A stretch of DNA of 64,000 nucleotides from an uncultured Clostridia bacterium (GCA_944363035.1 CALVTS010000008.1:1-64000); one strand, 5' to 3'. Positions 29,264 to 38,278 are shown, counted from the first letter of the stretch. Program-made: numbers and translations. The notes: generated by a model from the sequence alone, not told the origin.

Positions 29264-30991
29264 ATGTGCGGGATAATCGGCTATACGGGGACGCGGCGGG
29301 CAGAGAGGGTGCTGTTGGACGGCTTGAAAACTTTGGAATATCGCGGCTATGACAGCGCGGGGATAGCGCTCGCGGGCAAGGAACTCACCGTATGCAAATG
29401 TGCGGGGAGGGTGTCCGCGCTCGCCGCCATGGTCCCATCGTCCGACGCGAGGGCGGGGATCGGACACACCAGGTGGGCGACCAACGGCGCGCCCTGCGCC
29501 GAAAACGCTCATCCTCACCTCTCTTTCGACGGCAGTCTCGCAGTAGTTCACAACGGCGTCATAGAAAACTGCGACGAGATATCCCGCCTCCTCAAAAGAG
29601 AGGGGGTGCGCATGGCTTCGGGGACGGACAGCGAGATGATAGCGCATATGCTCGCCCTCGAAAAAGGGGATATCAGGGAAAGGATATTCCGCGTCGCCGA
29701 AAAATTGGAGGGGGCGATGACCATCCTGGTGCTCCCTCGCGGGGAAAAGAGGGTGTACTGCTTCAAGCGCGGCGCGGCGCTCCTCGTCGCGGAGGGGAAA
29801 AGGGAGTGCTTCGCCGCAAGCGATGCCGCGGCGCTCTCCCCCTACGTCAAAGAGGCGCGGGCGCTGAAAGACGGCGAATGCGCCGTCCTCTCCCCCAAAG
29901 GCGCGGAGTTTTTCTCTCGGGAGGGCGCGGCTCCGCCCTCCCCGCTCATCCCCGTCGCGCTCTCTCCCGCTCTCGGTCACGACTGCCATATGCGGGAGGA
30001 GATATCCGAGATCCCCCGCGCTCTCATCTCGACATATCGGTCATTTGCCTCCCGTTTTCCCGAAAGGGAGGAGGTCGTCGCCCGTCTGAAACGCTCATCC
30101 CGCATCCTGCTCACGGGGTGCGGCACCGCCTACCACGCCTGTCTTTACGGCGAAAGGTTGACGGAGGAACTCTGCGGCATACCCTGCCGCGCTCTGCCTG
30201 CGGGTGAACCCTGCCCCTCCCTCTTCGCGGGAAAGGACAGCTTCTGCGTCTTCGTCACTCAGAGCGGGGAGACCGCTGACACCCTGCGCGCGATGGAGGG
30301 ATGCAAACGCGCGGGAGCATATACCCTCGCCGTCACCAACAGTCCGGGGAGCTCGGCGGCGCTTCAAGCGGATTCCGCCCTCTTTCTGCAGGCGGGGAGA
30401 GAGGTCGCCGTAGCCGCGACAAAGACATACTGCTGTCAGTTGCTCGCGCTTTGGCTACTCGCCCATTCGGCGGAGGGGACGGGAGGAGAGGAGGAAAAGG
30501 TCGCGGACCTCGCGAAAAAGTGCGAGACCGCCCTGCGCCTCCCCCTGCCCGACGTATGCGACCGCTCCAAACTTTTCTTCATAGGACGTGGCAGGGACTT
30601 CGTGACGGCAAAGGAGGGCGCGCTGAAATATAAGGAGGTCACCTGGCTTCCCGCCGACGCGTACTCTGCGGGAGAACTCAAACACGGACCCATCGCTCTC
30701 GCGGACGCGGACAGCACGGCGATAGCCCTCCTGACGGATCCCGCGCACGCCGCAAGGATACGCGCCGCCGTGAGCGAACTGCGGTCGCGGGGCACAAAGG
30801 TCTGCGCCTTCACCTCTGCGGGGGACATCGGCGCGGACGAGACCTACATCCTTCCCTCTTCGGAAGAGTGTGCGCTCTCCCCCGTCATTGCGGCGATCCC
30901 CCTCCAACGGCTCGCGCTGGAATGCGCCCTGCGGATGGAAAGAGACCCCGACAAACCCCGCAATCTGGCAAAGAGCGTGACGGTGATATGA
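29264..30991 (+). CDS. glmS: Glutamine-fructose-6-phosphate aminotransferase
   Basis: GlmS (575 residues, slightly short for the family) makes glucosamine-6-phosphate, the entry point to peptidoglycan amino sugars. The start MCGIIGYTG exposes the catalytic Cys2 after Met removal, and GYDSAGIAL and GHTRWATNG complete the glutaminase site. Two SIS domains follow (TGCGTAYHACLYGERL, VTQSGETADT), and the protein ends PRNLAKSVTVI. GGGAGGAAGG precedes ATG 29264. The 210 bases upstream contain no sequence resembling the glmS ribozyme. Confidence 0.95.
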   Translation: MCGIIGYTGTRRAERVLLDGLKTLEYRGYDSAGIALAGKELTVCKCAGRVSALAAMVPSSDARAGIGHTRWATNGAPCAENAHPHLSFDGSLAVVHNGVIENCDEISRLLKREGVRMASGTDSEMIAHMLALEKGDIRERIFRVAEKLEGAMTILVLPRGEKRVYCFKRGAALLVAEGKRECFAASDAAALSPYVKEARALKDGECAVLSPKGAEFFSREGAAPPSPLIPVALSPALGHDCHMREEISEIPRALISTYRSFASRFPEREEVVARLKRSSRILLTGCGTAYHACLYGERLTEELCGIPCRALPAGEPCPSLFAGKDSFCVFVTQSGETADTLRAMEGCKRAGAYTLAVTNSPGSSAALQADSALFLQAGREVAVAATKTYCCQLLALWLLAHSAEGTGGEEEKVADLAKKCETALRLPLPDVCDRSKLFFIGRGRDFVTAKEGALKYKEVTWLPADAYSAGELKHGPIALADADSTAIALLTDPAHAARIRAAVSELRSRGTKVCAFTSAGDIGADETYILPSSEECALSPVIAAIPLQRLALECALRMERDPDKPRNLAKSVTVI

Positions 30992-31007
30992 ACCCACAAA
31001 ACAGCAC

Positions 31008-31032
31008 AAAACGGCGTTTACAACGCCGTTTT
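31008..31032. terminator. Bidirectional terminator between glmS and the sirtuin remnant
   Basis: AAAACGGCGTT, a three-base loop and AACGCCGTTTT form a perfect 11-base stem between convergent genes, with A and T runs on the two sides. Confidence 0.75.
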
Positions 31033-31055
31033 GTATGATAAACGCGCTTTTATCA

Positions 31056-32066
31056 CTACGCTAGGTATTTCGCGATCTCGGCGACGTCTCCGTAGACCGC
31101 AAGCGTCGCTATGCCGTCGCGGGCGGTCGGGGTCTTGTTGATGAGCACGAGTTCCTTCCCGTTGAAGCAGTCCGGCAACGCCGCCGCGGGATATGCCAGA
31201 CAGGAATAATACGAATCAGGTTCAGCGCCGCCGATTTCCGCCTGAACCGCGTCATTCGCCTTGCCAATACAGTCAAGTATTAGCTGCGGCGACTTCCTTG
31301 CTCAGCCAAAAATCGGTTGGCGCGGAACTGCTCGCACCTCAGAGCAAGAGATTTTCGGATGATGTTGCACGGGCGGAACGCAGGCAATAGTATACATATT
31401 GGCAAGGTTCGGCTGTGCAAAAGCGCCGAAAAGAATTGCTCCGAGGCTGGTGCGTATTATTCCTGTCTGGCATACCGCAAGGGATGTGCCCGCGATGAGG
31501 AGCACGTCCGCGCGCGAGATGTCGCGCACCGCTCCGTCCAGCACGTCGGAGTCAAGATTTTCGCCGTACAGCACCACGCAGGGGCGCACTCTGCCCCCGC
31601 ACTTCGGGCACTTCGGCACCCCCTCTGAGGCGAGCACGAATTTTTCGTCATAGCTCGCGCCGCACCCCTCGCACCTGTTCCGCCTGACGCTCCCGTGGAG
31701 CTCCCACACCCTTTCGGAACCCGCGTCTTGGTGCAATCCGTCTATATTTTGAGTGACCACCGAGAGCAATTTTCCCCGCCTTTCCAGCTCGGCGAAAAAG
31801 AGATGAGCGGCGTTGGGCTTCGCGCTCGGGTAGATCATCTTGGTCTTGTAGAAGTCGAAAAAGAGCTCGGGACGCGTCACGAGGCAGTCGTGGGAGAGCA
31901 TATATTCCGCAGGATACCCCGCAAACTTCCCGTCGTACACCCCGCCCGCGCTCCTGAAATCGGGTATCCCGCTGGGCACCGAGACCCCCGCTCCCGTGAA
32001 CACCACCGCGTTTTTCGCGCCGAGCATCACGCTTTTCAGCCTTTTGAGATCTGCGTCCTCTTTCAT
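31056..32066 (-). pseudogene. Sir2-family NAD-dependent deacylase, split by a 279 bp element
   Basis: The 5' part encodes a sirtuin: FTGAGVSVPSGIPDFRS, TQNIDGLHQDAG, the catalytic His in WELHGSVRR, and zinc cysteines CEGCG and CPKCG. After IAGTSLAV the frame enters the inserted element and ends 56 codons later, at 31302. On the far side (31193-31056) the missing end is intact: YPAAALPDCFNGKELVLIN, then TPTARDGIATLAVYGDV and EIAKYLA. Joining GTA at 31473 to TAT at 31193 restores a 243-residue sirtuin in frame. The truncated product lacks part of the Rossmann fold and is probably inactive. ATG 32066 follows GGAGGCGGAT. Confidence 0.93.
31194..31472 (+). mobile_element. 279 bp inverted-repeat element, copy 1 (inside the sirtuin gene)
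   Basis: The element starts TGCCAGACAGGAATAATACG and ends with its reverse complement (CGTATTATTCCTGTCTGGCA). It is flanked by TA on each side and codes for nothing. The left half folds as GGTTCAG../CTGAACC, and the right half as TTGCTC.GAGG-type arms. It is almost identical, in inverted orientation, to 38731-39008. It looks like a MITE or REP-type non-autonomous element; no transposase is in the window. Confidence 0.88.
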
Positions 32067-32182
32067 ATCCGCCTCCGAGGCGCGTCCCTTCCTTTGCCGT
32101 CCTGCCGCACGGACGCGCCCTCCGGCACAAATGATACTCTTATTTTTTCGCTTGCGCAACCCCGCACTTCCCCGCAAAACAT

Positions 32183-32211
32183 TTGATATCGAAAGAGGAA
32201 AGTATTATAAT
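32183..32211 (+). promoter_or_regulatory. Promoter of the aminotransferase gene
   Basis: TTGATA (32183-32188), a 17-base spacer and a perfect TATAAT (32206-32211) lie about 38 bases before the start codon. Confidence 0.8.
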
Positions 32212-32248
32212 CGTAAGGTAAGCGCGTTTGCACGCAACGGAGGTCATC

Positions 32249-33436
32249 ATGTTCAACCGCACTATGTACGAACTCGGCAGTCACCGCTCCGTTATCAGGG
32301 AGCTTTTCGAATTCGGCAAAAAGAGAGCCGCCGAGGTGGGAGCGGACAAAGTCTACGACTTTTCCCTCGGCAACCCCAACGTCCCCGCCCCCGACGGCGT
32401 GAAAGCTGCGGCGGAAAAACTGCTCTCTCTCACGGACAACACCCTCCTGCACGGCTACACCTCGGCGCAGGGCGACGCCACAGTCAGAAAGGCGGTGGCG
32501 GACAACATAAACGCGCGCTTCGGCGCGGGAGTCTCCCCCGACTTCATCTATATGACCTGCGGCGCGGCGGCTTCCCTCACCGTCACCTTGAACGCCCTCC
32601 GCGAAGAGGGGGACGAATTCATACTGCTCGCGCCCTATTTCCCCGAATACGCGGTGTTCGTGAAAGCGGCGGGCGGAGTCCCCGTGGTCGTACCCTTCGA
32701 CCCCGAGACCTTCGCGCCCGACCTCGACGCGCTGGAAAAGGCAATAGGTCCCCGCACAAAAGGCATCATCGTCAACTCCCCCAACAATCCCTCCGGCACC
32801 GTCTACACCCGCGAGACCCTCACCCGCATAGCCGAGTTGCTCTCACAGGCGAACGCGCGCTATGACAGGCACATTGTGCTCATCGCGGACGAGCCTTATC
32901 GCGAACTGGTCTACGGCGACGCCGAAGCGCCCTATCTCATGAACGTCTACCCCGACACCGTGGTGTGTTACAGCTGGTCGAAATCCCTCTCCCTGCCCGG
33001 CGAACGCATAGGCTACATCGCGCTCTCCCCCCGTCTCTGCGACAAAGAGGGGGTCTACGCCGCCGTATGCGGAGCGGGCAGAGCTCTGGGCTACGTCTGC
33101 GCGCCCGCCATGTTCCAGTATGTCGCCGCCGCCTGCGTGGACGAGAGACCCGACATCGAGGCATATCGCCGCAACCGCGACCTCATCTACTCCGCGCTCA
33201 CCGAGATGGGCTACGACTGCGTGCGCCCCGACGGCGCGTTCTACCTCTTCGTGCGCTCCCTCGAAGCGGACGCGAACGCCTTCTCCGACCGCGCGAAAAA
33301 TTACGGACTGCTCATAGTCCCGGGCGACTCCTTCGGCGCGCCGGGATATGTGCGCATCTCCTACTGCGTCAGCCACGACATGATAGAGCGCTCCCTCCCC
33401 GCATTCCGCGCCCTCATCGACTCTTACAAAAAATAA
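32249..33436 (+). CDS. PLP-dependent aminotransferase, class I/II
   Basis: The 395-residue protein belongs to fold-type I aminotransferases. The PLP-binding lysine is in SWSKSLSLPGERIGY, the conserved aspartate in IADEPYRELVYG, and NSPNNPSGTVY and the late arginine in GYVRISYCV are in place. The specific substrate cannot be read from sequence; aspartate or aromatic amino acid aminotransferases are closest in type. ATG 32249 has GGAGGTCATC directly upstream; an ATG seven codons earlier lacks this. It is monocistronic, between a strong promoter and a terminator. Confidence 0.88.
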   Translation: MFNRTMYELGSHRSVIRELFEFGKKRAAEVGADKVYDFSLGNPNVPAPDGVKAAAEKLLSLTDNTLLHGYTSAQGDATVRKAVADNINARFGAGVSPDFIYMTCGAAASLTVTLNALREEGDEFILLAPYFPEYAVFVKAAGGVPVVVPFDPETFAPDLDALEKAIGPRTKGIIVNSPNNPSGTVYTRETLTRIAELLSQANARYDRHIVLIADEPYRELVYGDAEAPYLMNVYPDTVVCYSWSKSLSLPGERIGYIALSPRLCDKEGVYAAVCGAGRALGYVCAPAMFQYVAAACVDERPDIEAYRRNRDLIYSALTEMGYDCVRPDGAFYLFVRSLEADANAFSDRAKNYGLLIVPGDSFGAPGYVRISYCVSHDMIERSLPAFRALIDSYKK

Positions 33437-33454
33437 AAGCCGCCTCTCCCCCTC

Positions 33455-33479
33455 TCGGCGCGCCCGCGCCGATTTTTTT
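33455..33479 (+). terminator. Terminator after the aminotransferase gene
   Basis: TCGGCGCG, CC, CGCGCCGA followed by TTTTTTT, 19 bases after the stop codon. Confidence 0.85.
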
Positions 33480-33570
33480 ATATATTGTAAACTGCTCCCC
33501 CGTGTCAATACCTTTCTATATATTTCTCCGATTTAACCTTAGTTTGCCTCCCATATCGACTCCCCTCTTT

Positions 33571-33650
33571 CCAATTTGGACACTTGGGGACGTGTTTATT
33601 TTGTCCATTTTTTGGACATTTTAAACACGTCCCCAAATGTCCAAAATTAC
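33571..33650. repeat. 80 bp palindromic element, copy 1
   Basis: Arms of about 26 bases built on TTTGGACACTTGGGGACGTG and its complement surround a centre with the smaller repeat TGTCCA..TGGACA. It is nearly identical to 33808-33886, and the right arm carries two substitutions. The 157 bases between the copies are AT-rich and hold no gene. Palindromes of this look occur as dispersed REP-like elements in many genomes (general knowledge, not checked). Confidence 0.85.
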
Positions 33651-33807
33651 AATATAAATCGCTATCTTTCGCTTCATGTCTTTTTCTTTCTTTACTCTTC
33701 CCTCACGCTTGCGATTATCTTCAAAACTCTACTGTTTACTGACATTTCCTCCCCTGCTCTTCTCCTCCCTGAACCAAACATTCGCCCTATTATAGACATT
33801 TCTCTCT

Positions 33808-33886
33808 CCAATTTGGACACTTGGGGACGTGTTTATTTTGTCCATTTTTTGGACATTTTAAACACGTCCCCAAGTGTCCAAATTGG
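33808..33886. repeat. 80 bp palindromic element, copy 2
   Basis: A perfect long palindrome: CCAATTTGGACACTTGGGG and its exact complement at the other end, with the same central TGTCCATTTTTTGGACA. It is in direct orientation to copy 1, from which it differs at only a few bases of the right arm. Confidence 0.85.
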
Positions 33887-33959
33887 AAATATAGAATTAA
33901 AAGTATTGCGGTTGTACGATTTGAAAATTTATCTCAACAAAATGGGCTTAGGCTAAGCT

Positions 33960-35221
33960 TTTTTGGGGCAATTACGTCTGCGAATGAGTGCACGGCGTGT
34001 TCGGGCTAGTTTAATTTGGGGGTACGTTCTCTAACAGGGAAGTATTGTTGCCCCCTTCCTGCGGGTTTCATCGTGTTCAAGCACGCTCTATCATGCTGCA
34101 CGTCTCGCGGGTGAATGTTGGCTCCCCCTCCTTCCCTGCGGGCTTTCCTCCCCCGTGTCCGAACGAGTTCAGTCCCCGCATCATGCGGGACTGACTTCGC
34201 ATTCCTACAAAAGTTTTTTATATCGCACTCACATAATCAAGCGGAGACCTGCACTTGCTGATGACCCGGCACGGGAGGAGGAATTCGGCGCTCGCAAGTT
34301 AAAGCCCGTGTCTTTTTAGGTTTACGGCGTTGCTCGGCACTCAGGGGGCGCGCCGCGGCGTTCAAGAGGCGGCACGCCGCCTGTGAACGCTTGGCTGAGC
34401 GGCGCGTAGTTCCGTCTCCGAATAAGTTCACGTGGGAGTCAAGCACACTTCGAATAAGAAACGTAAAGTTCAGGCTTCACTTCGAATAAGTATACGTGGG
34501 GTTCAAACGAGCACCGAAAGAGTGTGCGGCGTGCCCAAGCTAGTTTAATGGGGTTTACGTCCCCGCTACATGGAAGTATTGTACCCCCTCCTCCCCTTCG
34601 GGACTCCTCCCCCACTCGGGATAGAGTTCATTCCTCCTAAAATGCGGGATATACTTTTTCATAAAGGCGCAAATTGCGCCTTTATGAAAACACCTCTTGA
34701 AAAAAGTTTGAGTTTCGCACTCACACAATCAAGCGGATACCAGTATAGACTGAACGTCGCTCGCGGGGCGAGGAGGGCGACTCGACGCGCACCGAGCCCG
34801 TGTCTACTTAATTTTTTGTCTAGCTTGCGAGGTCGCATTTTTACCCCACCGAAAATACTTTCGGCGGGGACCCCGGACGCGCCGCGACTTGCAAGAGCGG
34901 GCGCAAACGCCCGCCATATTCCGACGAGGGTCATACCCTCGTCTCCCGCGGAGTGAAGATGAGCGAGTGAACGGATAGTTTTGCTTGCAAAACGCGGAGT
35001 GAACGAGCGCCTCCGCATTTTCACGACGCGAAAAGGAGCGACCGCGCGACAGACGAGCCTACCGCCGCAACGCGGCGCAAGGCGACGAGCATCGCGCGGA
35101 TCGCGACGCGGCTGAGCGGCGCGTGAAACCGTCTCCTAATAAGTTCACGTGGGAGTCAAGTACGCTACGAATAAGTGTGCGACAGGTTCGGAGATACCCT
35201 CACCCAAACGCCCGTATGGTG
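33960..35221. repeat. Non-coding repeat-rich region 2
   Basis: About 1.26 kb without a credible gene. It carries two consecutive versions of the module seen once at 23.2-23.65 kb. Each contains a TTTAAT.GGGG.TACG start, a C-rich TATTG..CCCCCTCC part, CGCACTCACA.AATCAAGCGG, CCCGTGTCT, a GCGGCTGAGCGGCGCG-type segment, and units AATAAGTTCACGTGGGAGTC (34421-34440 and 35141-35160). The first version (about 33985-34440) is diverged; the second (34440-35165) holds the well-conserved block. Confidence 0.75.
34546..34842. repeat. Repeat module, copy 3 (pair of 23271-23562)
   Basis: It is nearly identical to 23271-23562 and in the same orientation relative to the following minus-strand gene. The hairpin CATAAAGGCGC/GCGCCTTTATG is kept although its loop-side bases differ (AACC versus AATT), which is consistent with maintained pairing. 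Confidence 0.85.
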
Positions 35222-35345
35222 AAAACGCCGCCATTTTGCGTCAGACAAGGAAGATGCCCTGTCCACGGGTGCGTGGCGTACTTTCCGTACGTGAGCAATC
35301 GTGGCAGGGCGTCTGACGCAGTATCACACAAAATGGCGGCGTTTT
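35222..35345 (-). repeat. Nested hairpin at the 3' end of nrdG (element H2)
   Basis: Perfect 17-base outer arms (35222-35238 and 35329-35345, AAAACGCCGCCATTTTG and complement) end at the nrdG stop codon. A second stem GCGTCAGAC/GTCTGACGC (35238-35246, 35311-35319), then GCCCTG/CAGGGC and CGTAC/GTACG lie inside. The core GTGAGCA..GGCAGGGC is shared with element H1, but the outer arms are unrelated. Confidence 0.75.
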
Positions 35346-36003
35346 AGCGGACTTCGGTGTTGACGTAGGGCAAACACGCCTCCCTTGCGGCGGCGAGAAA
35401 ATCTTTGGAGGGGGGCTTGAAACCCATGCCGTGATCGACGTAGGGTTGGAGATAGAAGATGCGGGCGCCGGCGACCTCGCGGGCGGCTTCAGTGATGTCG
35501 TCGAGCTGGAACTGCGGAACGACGGTCATGCGGAACTCATAGGGGATCTTGTCCTGGGACATGAGATATGCGGCGGTCTCGCGCAATTTGGTGGGGTCGG
35601 CGGTCCTGGTGGGGGACACTTTGAAGTACTTGTCGAAGGGGGCTTTGACGTCCATGGCGACATAATCGAACAAGCCCTTTTCCACCCCCTCTTTCACGAC
35701 GTCGGGACGCATACCGTTGGTGTCCAGCTTGACCTGCATCCCGATGTCGCGGAGCTTCTGCGCGAAATCGAAGAGGTCGGGTTGCAAGGTGGGCTCTCCG
35801 CCCGAGATGACGACGCCGTCCAAGAGGAAGTTGTCCTTTATCCTATCCAAAATGGCGTCATCCGAAAGGAATTCCTTTGTGTCGAGTATCTCGGCGTTGT
35901 GGCAGTACCAGCACCTGAGGTTGCACCCGCCCACGAAGACTATCGCGGCGATGTTGCCGGGGAAATCCACAAAGCTGTTCGGGTTGTAGCCTGCGATCCT
36001 CAT
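35344..36003 (-). CDS. nrdG: Anaerobic ribonucleotide reductase activating protein
   Basis: NrdG (219 residues) is the radical SAM enzyme that installs the glycyl radical on NrdD. The radical SAM cluster motif is CNLRCWYC, with GGEPTLQPDLFDF and VKLDTNG following. The protein starts MRIAGYNPNSFVDFPGN, typical of the family, behind GGAGGATGAT. It lies 97 bases after nrdD, with a strong hairpin between them, so its expression could be lower than that of nrdD. The large element H2 begins at its stop codon. Confidence 0.95.
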   Translation of the reverse strand: MRIAGYNPNSFVDFPGNIAAIVFVGGCNLRCWYCHNAEILDTKEFLSDDAILDRIKDNFLLDGVVISGGEPTLQPDLFDFAQKLRDIGMQVKLDTNGMRPDVVKEGVEKGLFDYVAMDVKAPFDKYFKVSPTRTADPTKLRETAAYLMSQDKIPYEFRMTVVPQFQLDDITEAAREVAGARIFYLQPYVDHGMGFKPPSKDFLAAAREACLPYVNTEVR

Positions 36004-36050
36004 ATCATCCTCCGTAGCCTGCGCGAGGCGTAGGCTTATCCGTCATAGTT

Positions 36051-36081
36051 GCAAAATGGACGGCAGGACCGTCCATTTTGC
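36051..36081 (-). repeat. Hairpin between nrdD and nrdG
   Basis: A perfect 13-base stem GCAAAATGGACGG/CCGTCCATTTTGC with a five-base loop sits 20 bases after the nrdD stop. There is no T run after it on the minus strand, so it may protect the nrdD mRNA 3' end or partly attenuate transcription rather than terminate it. Confidence 0.65.
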
Positions 36082-36100
36082 GCATATAAACCGTTCCTTT

Positions 36101-38206
36101 TTACAGTTTGACGTTTTTGAGCTGTTCGGGTTTGAGCTCATATTTGACGCGCTCTCTCCACTCCTCTTTCTTGCCGTTGTTGAAGTTCTGCACCGGGCGG
36201 AGATATCCCACGACTCTGGTGTAGACCTCGGCATCCGCGCCGCACTCGGGGCAAGTGAAGTGCTCGCCGTCAATATAGCCGTGATTGGGGCAGACGCTGA
36301 AAGTGGGGGTGATGGAGATATAGGGCATCTTGGAGGTCTCGAAGATCTTCTTGATGAGCTTCTTCGCCGCGTTGATGTCCTTGACGCTCTCGCCGAGGTA
36401 GAGGTGCTGGACGGTGCCGCCCGTGAAGAGGGACTGTATCTCGTCTTGCAGTCTCACCGTCTCCATGATGTCCTCGCCGAAGCCGACGGGGAGTTGCGCG
36501 GAGTTGGTGTAGTACACGTCGTCCTCACCCGCGGTGATGATGCCGGGATAGTACTTCTTGTCCAAAAGAGCGAGGCGGTAGGAAGTGCCCTCTGCGGGAG
36601 TCGCTTCCAGGTTGTACATATGCCCGGTCTCCTTCTGGAACTCGACCATGATCTCGCGCATATAGTTCATGACGCGGATGGAGAACTGCTGTCCCTCGGG
36701 GGTGGAGATGTCTTTGCCCATGAAGTTGAGGCACGCCTCGTTCATGCCGATGATGCCTATGGTGTTGAAGTGGTTGGACCAATACTCGCCCGTACGCTCC
36801 TTCACGCCGCGGAGATAGTGCGTGGAATAGGGATACAAGCCTCTTTCGGACTGTGCTTCCACTATCTTGCGCTTGATCTCGAGGGAGGTCTTGGCGATGA
36901 CCGCCATATGGCGCACGCGCTCGAGGAACTCGCCCTCCGTCTTGCTGAGGTAGCCTATGCGGGGCAGGTTGATGGTGACGACGCCGATGGAGCCCGTGAG
37001 GGGGTTGGAGCCGAACAGACCGCCGCCGCGCTTCCTGAGCTCGCTGACGTCAAGACGCAGACGGCAGCACATACTCACCGCGTCCTCGGGGTTGAGGTCG
37101 GAGTTGATGTAGTTTGCAAAGTACGGGATGCCGTATTTGCAGGTGATCTCCATAAAGGCGTTGACCACATCGCTGTCCCAGTCAAACTCCTTGGTGACGT
37201 TGATGGTGGGGATGGGGAAGGTGAACACTCTGCCCTTGGAATCCCCTTCCAGCATGACGTCGCAGAACGCCTTGTTGAAGACGTCCATCTCGTGCTGGAA
37301 TTCCTTGTAGGTCTTGTCCTTATACTCCCCTCCCACGACGACGGGCTGATCCGCGAGAGTGCGGGGCACCTTGATGTCGAAAGTGAGGTTGGAGAAGGGG
37401 CACTGGAAGCCCACCCTCGTAGGCACGTTGATGTTGAACACGAACTCCTGCAAGCACTGTCTCACCTGCTCGTAGGTCATGTTGTCGTAGTAGATGAAGG
37501 GAGCGCAATAGGTGTCGATGGAGCTCCATGCCTGCGCGCCCGCGGTCTCGCCCTGCGTGGTGAACGTGGAATTGACAAGCTGGCCGAGGAAGGAACGCAG
37601 GTGCTTTGCGGGACGGGATTCCACCTTGCCGCTCACGCCGCCGAACCCGTCGGTGAGGAGCTGCCTCACATCCCAGCCCGCGCAGTAAGGTCCGAAGAAG
37701 CCGAGATCGTGCAGATGGATGTCACCAGTCTCATGCGCCTCGCGCACCTCTTTGGGATAGACCTTGTAAAGCCAGTATTTCTTGGTGAAATGCTCGCGGA
37801 CGTAGTTGTTGAGCCCGTTAACGCTCTTTTGCATATTGGCGTTTTCCTTCACGCCCCAGTCCTTGTCTGCGAGATAGCCGGTGAAGAGCTCGGAAGTCTC
37901 TCCGATGAGCGCGGAGATCTTCCTTGCTTCCTGACGCCTCTCGCGGTAGAGGATGTATGCCTTCGCGGTCTGCGCGTGTCCCTCATTGATGAGCACCTCT
38001 TCCACGAGGTCCTGGATGTCCTCGACGGAGGGGATCTTGTCCACGAACTTGACCTCTGCCGCCTTTACGACGAGCTCGGCAAGTTCTGCCGAAAGTTCCC
38101 TGTTCTTGCCGCCGCAAGCCTGCGCCGCCTTGAAAATGGCGTCCGCGATCTTCTGCTTGTTGAAGAATTCGATCCTGCCGTCACGCTTCAAAATCTTGAT
38201 GATCAT
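36101..38206 (-). CDS. nrdD: Anaerobic (class III) ribonucleoside-triphosphate reductase
   Basis: NrdD (701 residues) reduces ribonucleotides without oxygen. Residues 1-95 form the ATP-cone that senses dATP and ATP (KILKRDGRIEFFNKQKIADA). The catalytic barrel follows (FTTQGETAGAQAWSSIDTYC, GIIGMNEACLNFMG). The C-terminus has the zinc site CPNHGY..CPECGA and the glycyl radical region RVVGYLRPVQNFNNG. Its promoter carries NrdR-type boxes. The start has GGGAGAAAGAGC upstream. No class I or II reductase is in the window, in line with an anaerobic lifestyle. Confidence 0.95.
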   Translation of the reverse strand: MIIKILKRDGRIEFFNKQKIADAIFKAAQACGGKNRELSAELAELVVKAAEVKFVDKIPSVEDIQDLVEEVLINEGHAQTAKAYILYRERRQEARKISALIGETSELFTGYLADKDWGVKENANMQKSVNGLNNYVREHFTKKYWLYKVYPKEVREAHETGDIHLHDLGFFGPYCAGWDVRQLLTDGFGGVSGKVESRPAKHLRSFLGQLVNSTFTTQGETAGAQAWSSIDTYCAPFIYYDNMTYEQVRQCLQEFVFNINVPTRVGFQCPFSNLTFDIKVPRTLADQPVVVGGEYKDKTYKEFQHEMDVFNKAFCDVMLEGDSKGRVFTFPIPTINVTKEFDWDSDVVNAFMEITCKYGIPYFANYINSDLNPEDAVSMCCRLRLDVSELRKRGGGLFGSNPLTGSIGVVTINLPRIGYLSKTEGEFLERVRHMAVIAKTSLEIKRKIVEAQSERGLYPYSTHYLRGVKERTGEYWSNHFNTIGIIGMNEACLNFMGKDISTPEGQQFSIRVMNYMREIMVEFQKETGHMYNLEATPAEGTSYRLALLDKKYYPGIITAGEDDVYYTNSAQLPVGFGEDIMETVRLQDEIQSLFTGGTVQHLYLGESVKDINAAKKLIKKIFETSKMPYISITPTFSVCPNHGYIDGEHFTCPECGADAEVYTRVVGYLRPVQNFNNGKKEEWRERVKYELKPEQLKNVKL

Positions 38207-38278
38207 GCTCTTTCTCCCTATGTCGAATGATAGTAGTTTCGGTCGGAATTTGTCGTCCTTCCCGAAGAATGCACGACA

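Noticed and set aside
34659..35024. Minus-strand frame sharing a 55-residue peptide with 23386-23595
   Set aside because: The similarity follows the DNA repeat. The differences between copies are mostly amino-acid changing, no ribosome binding site is seen, and the frame crosses hairpins.
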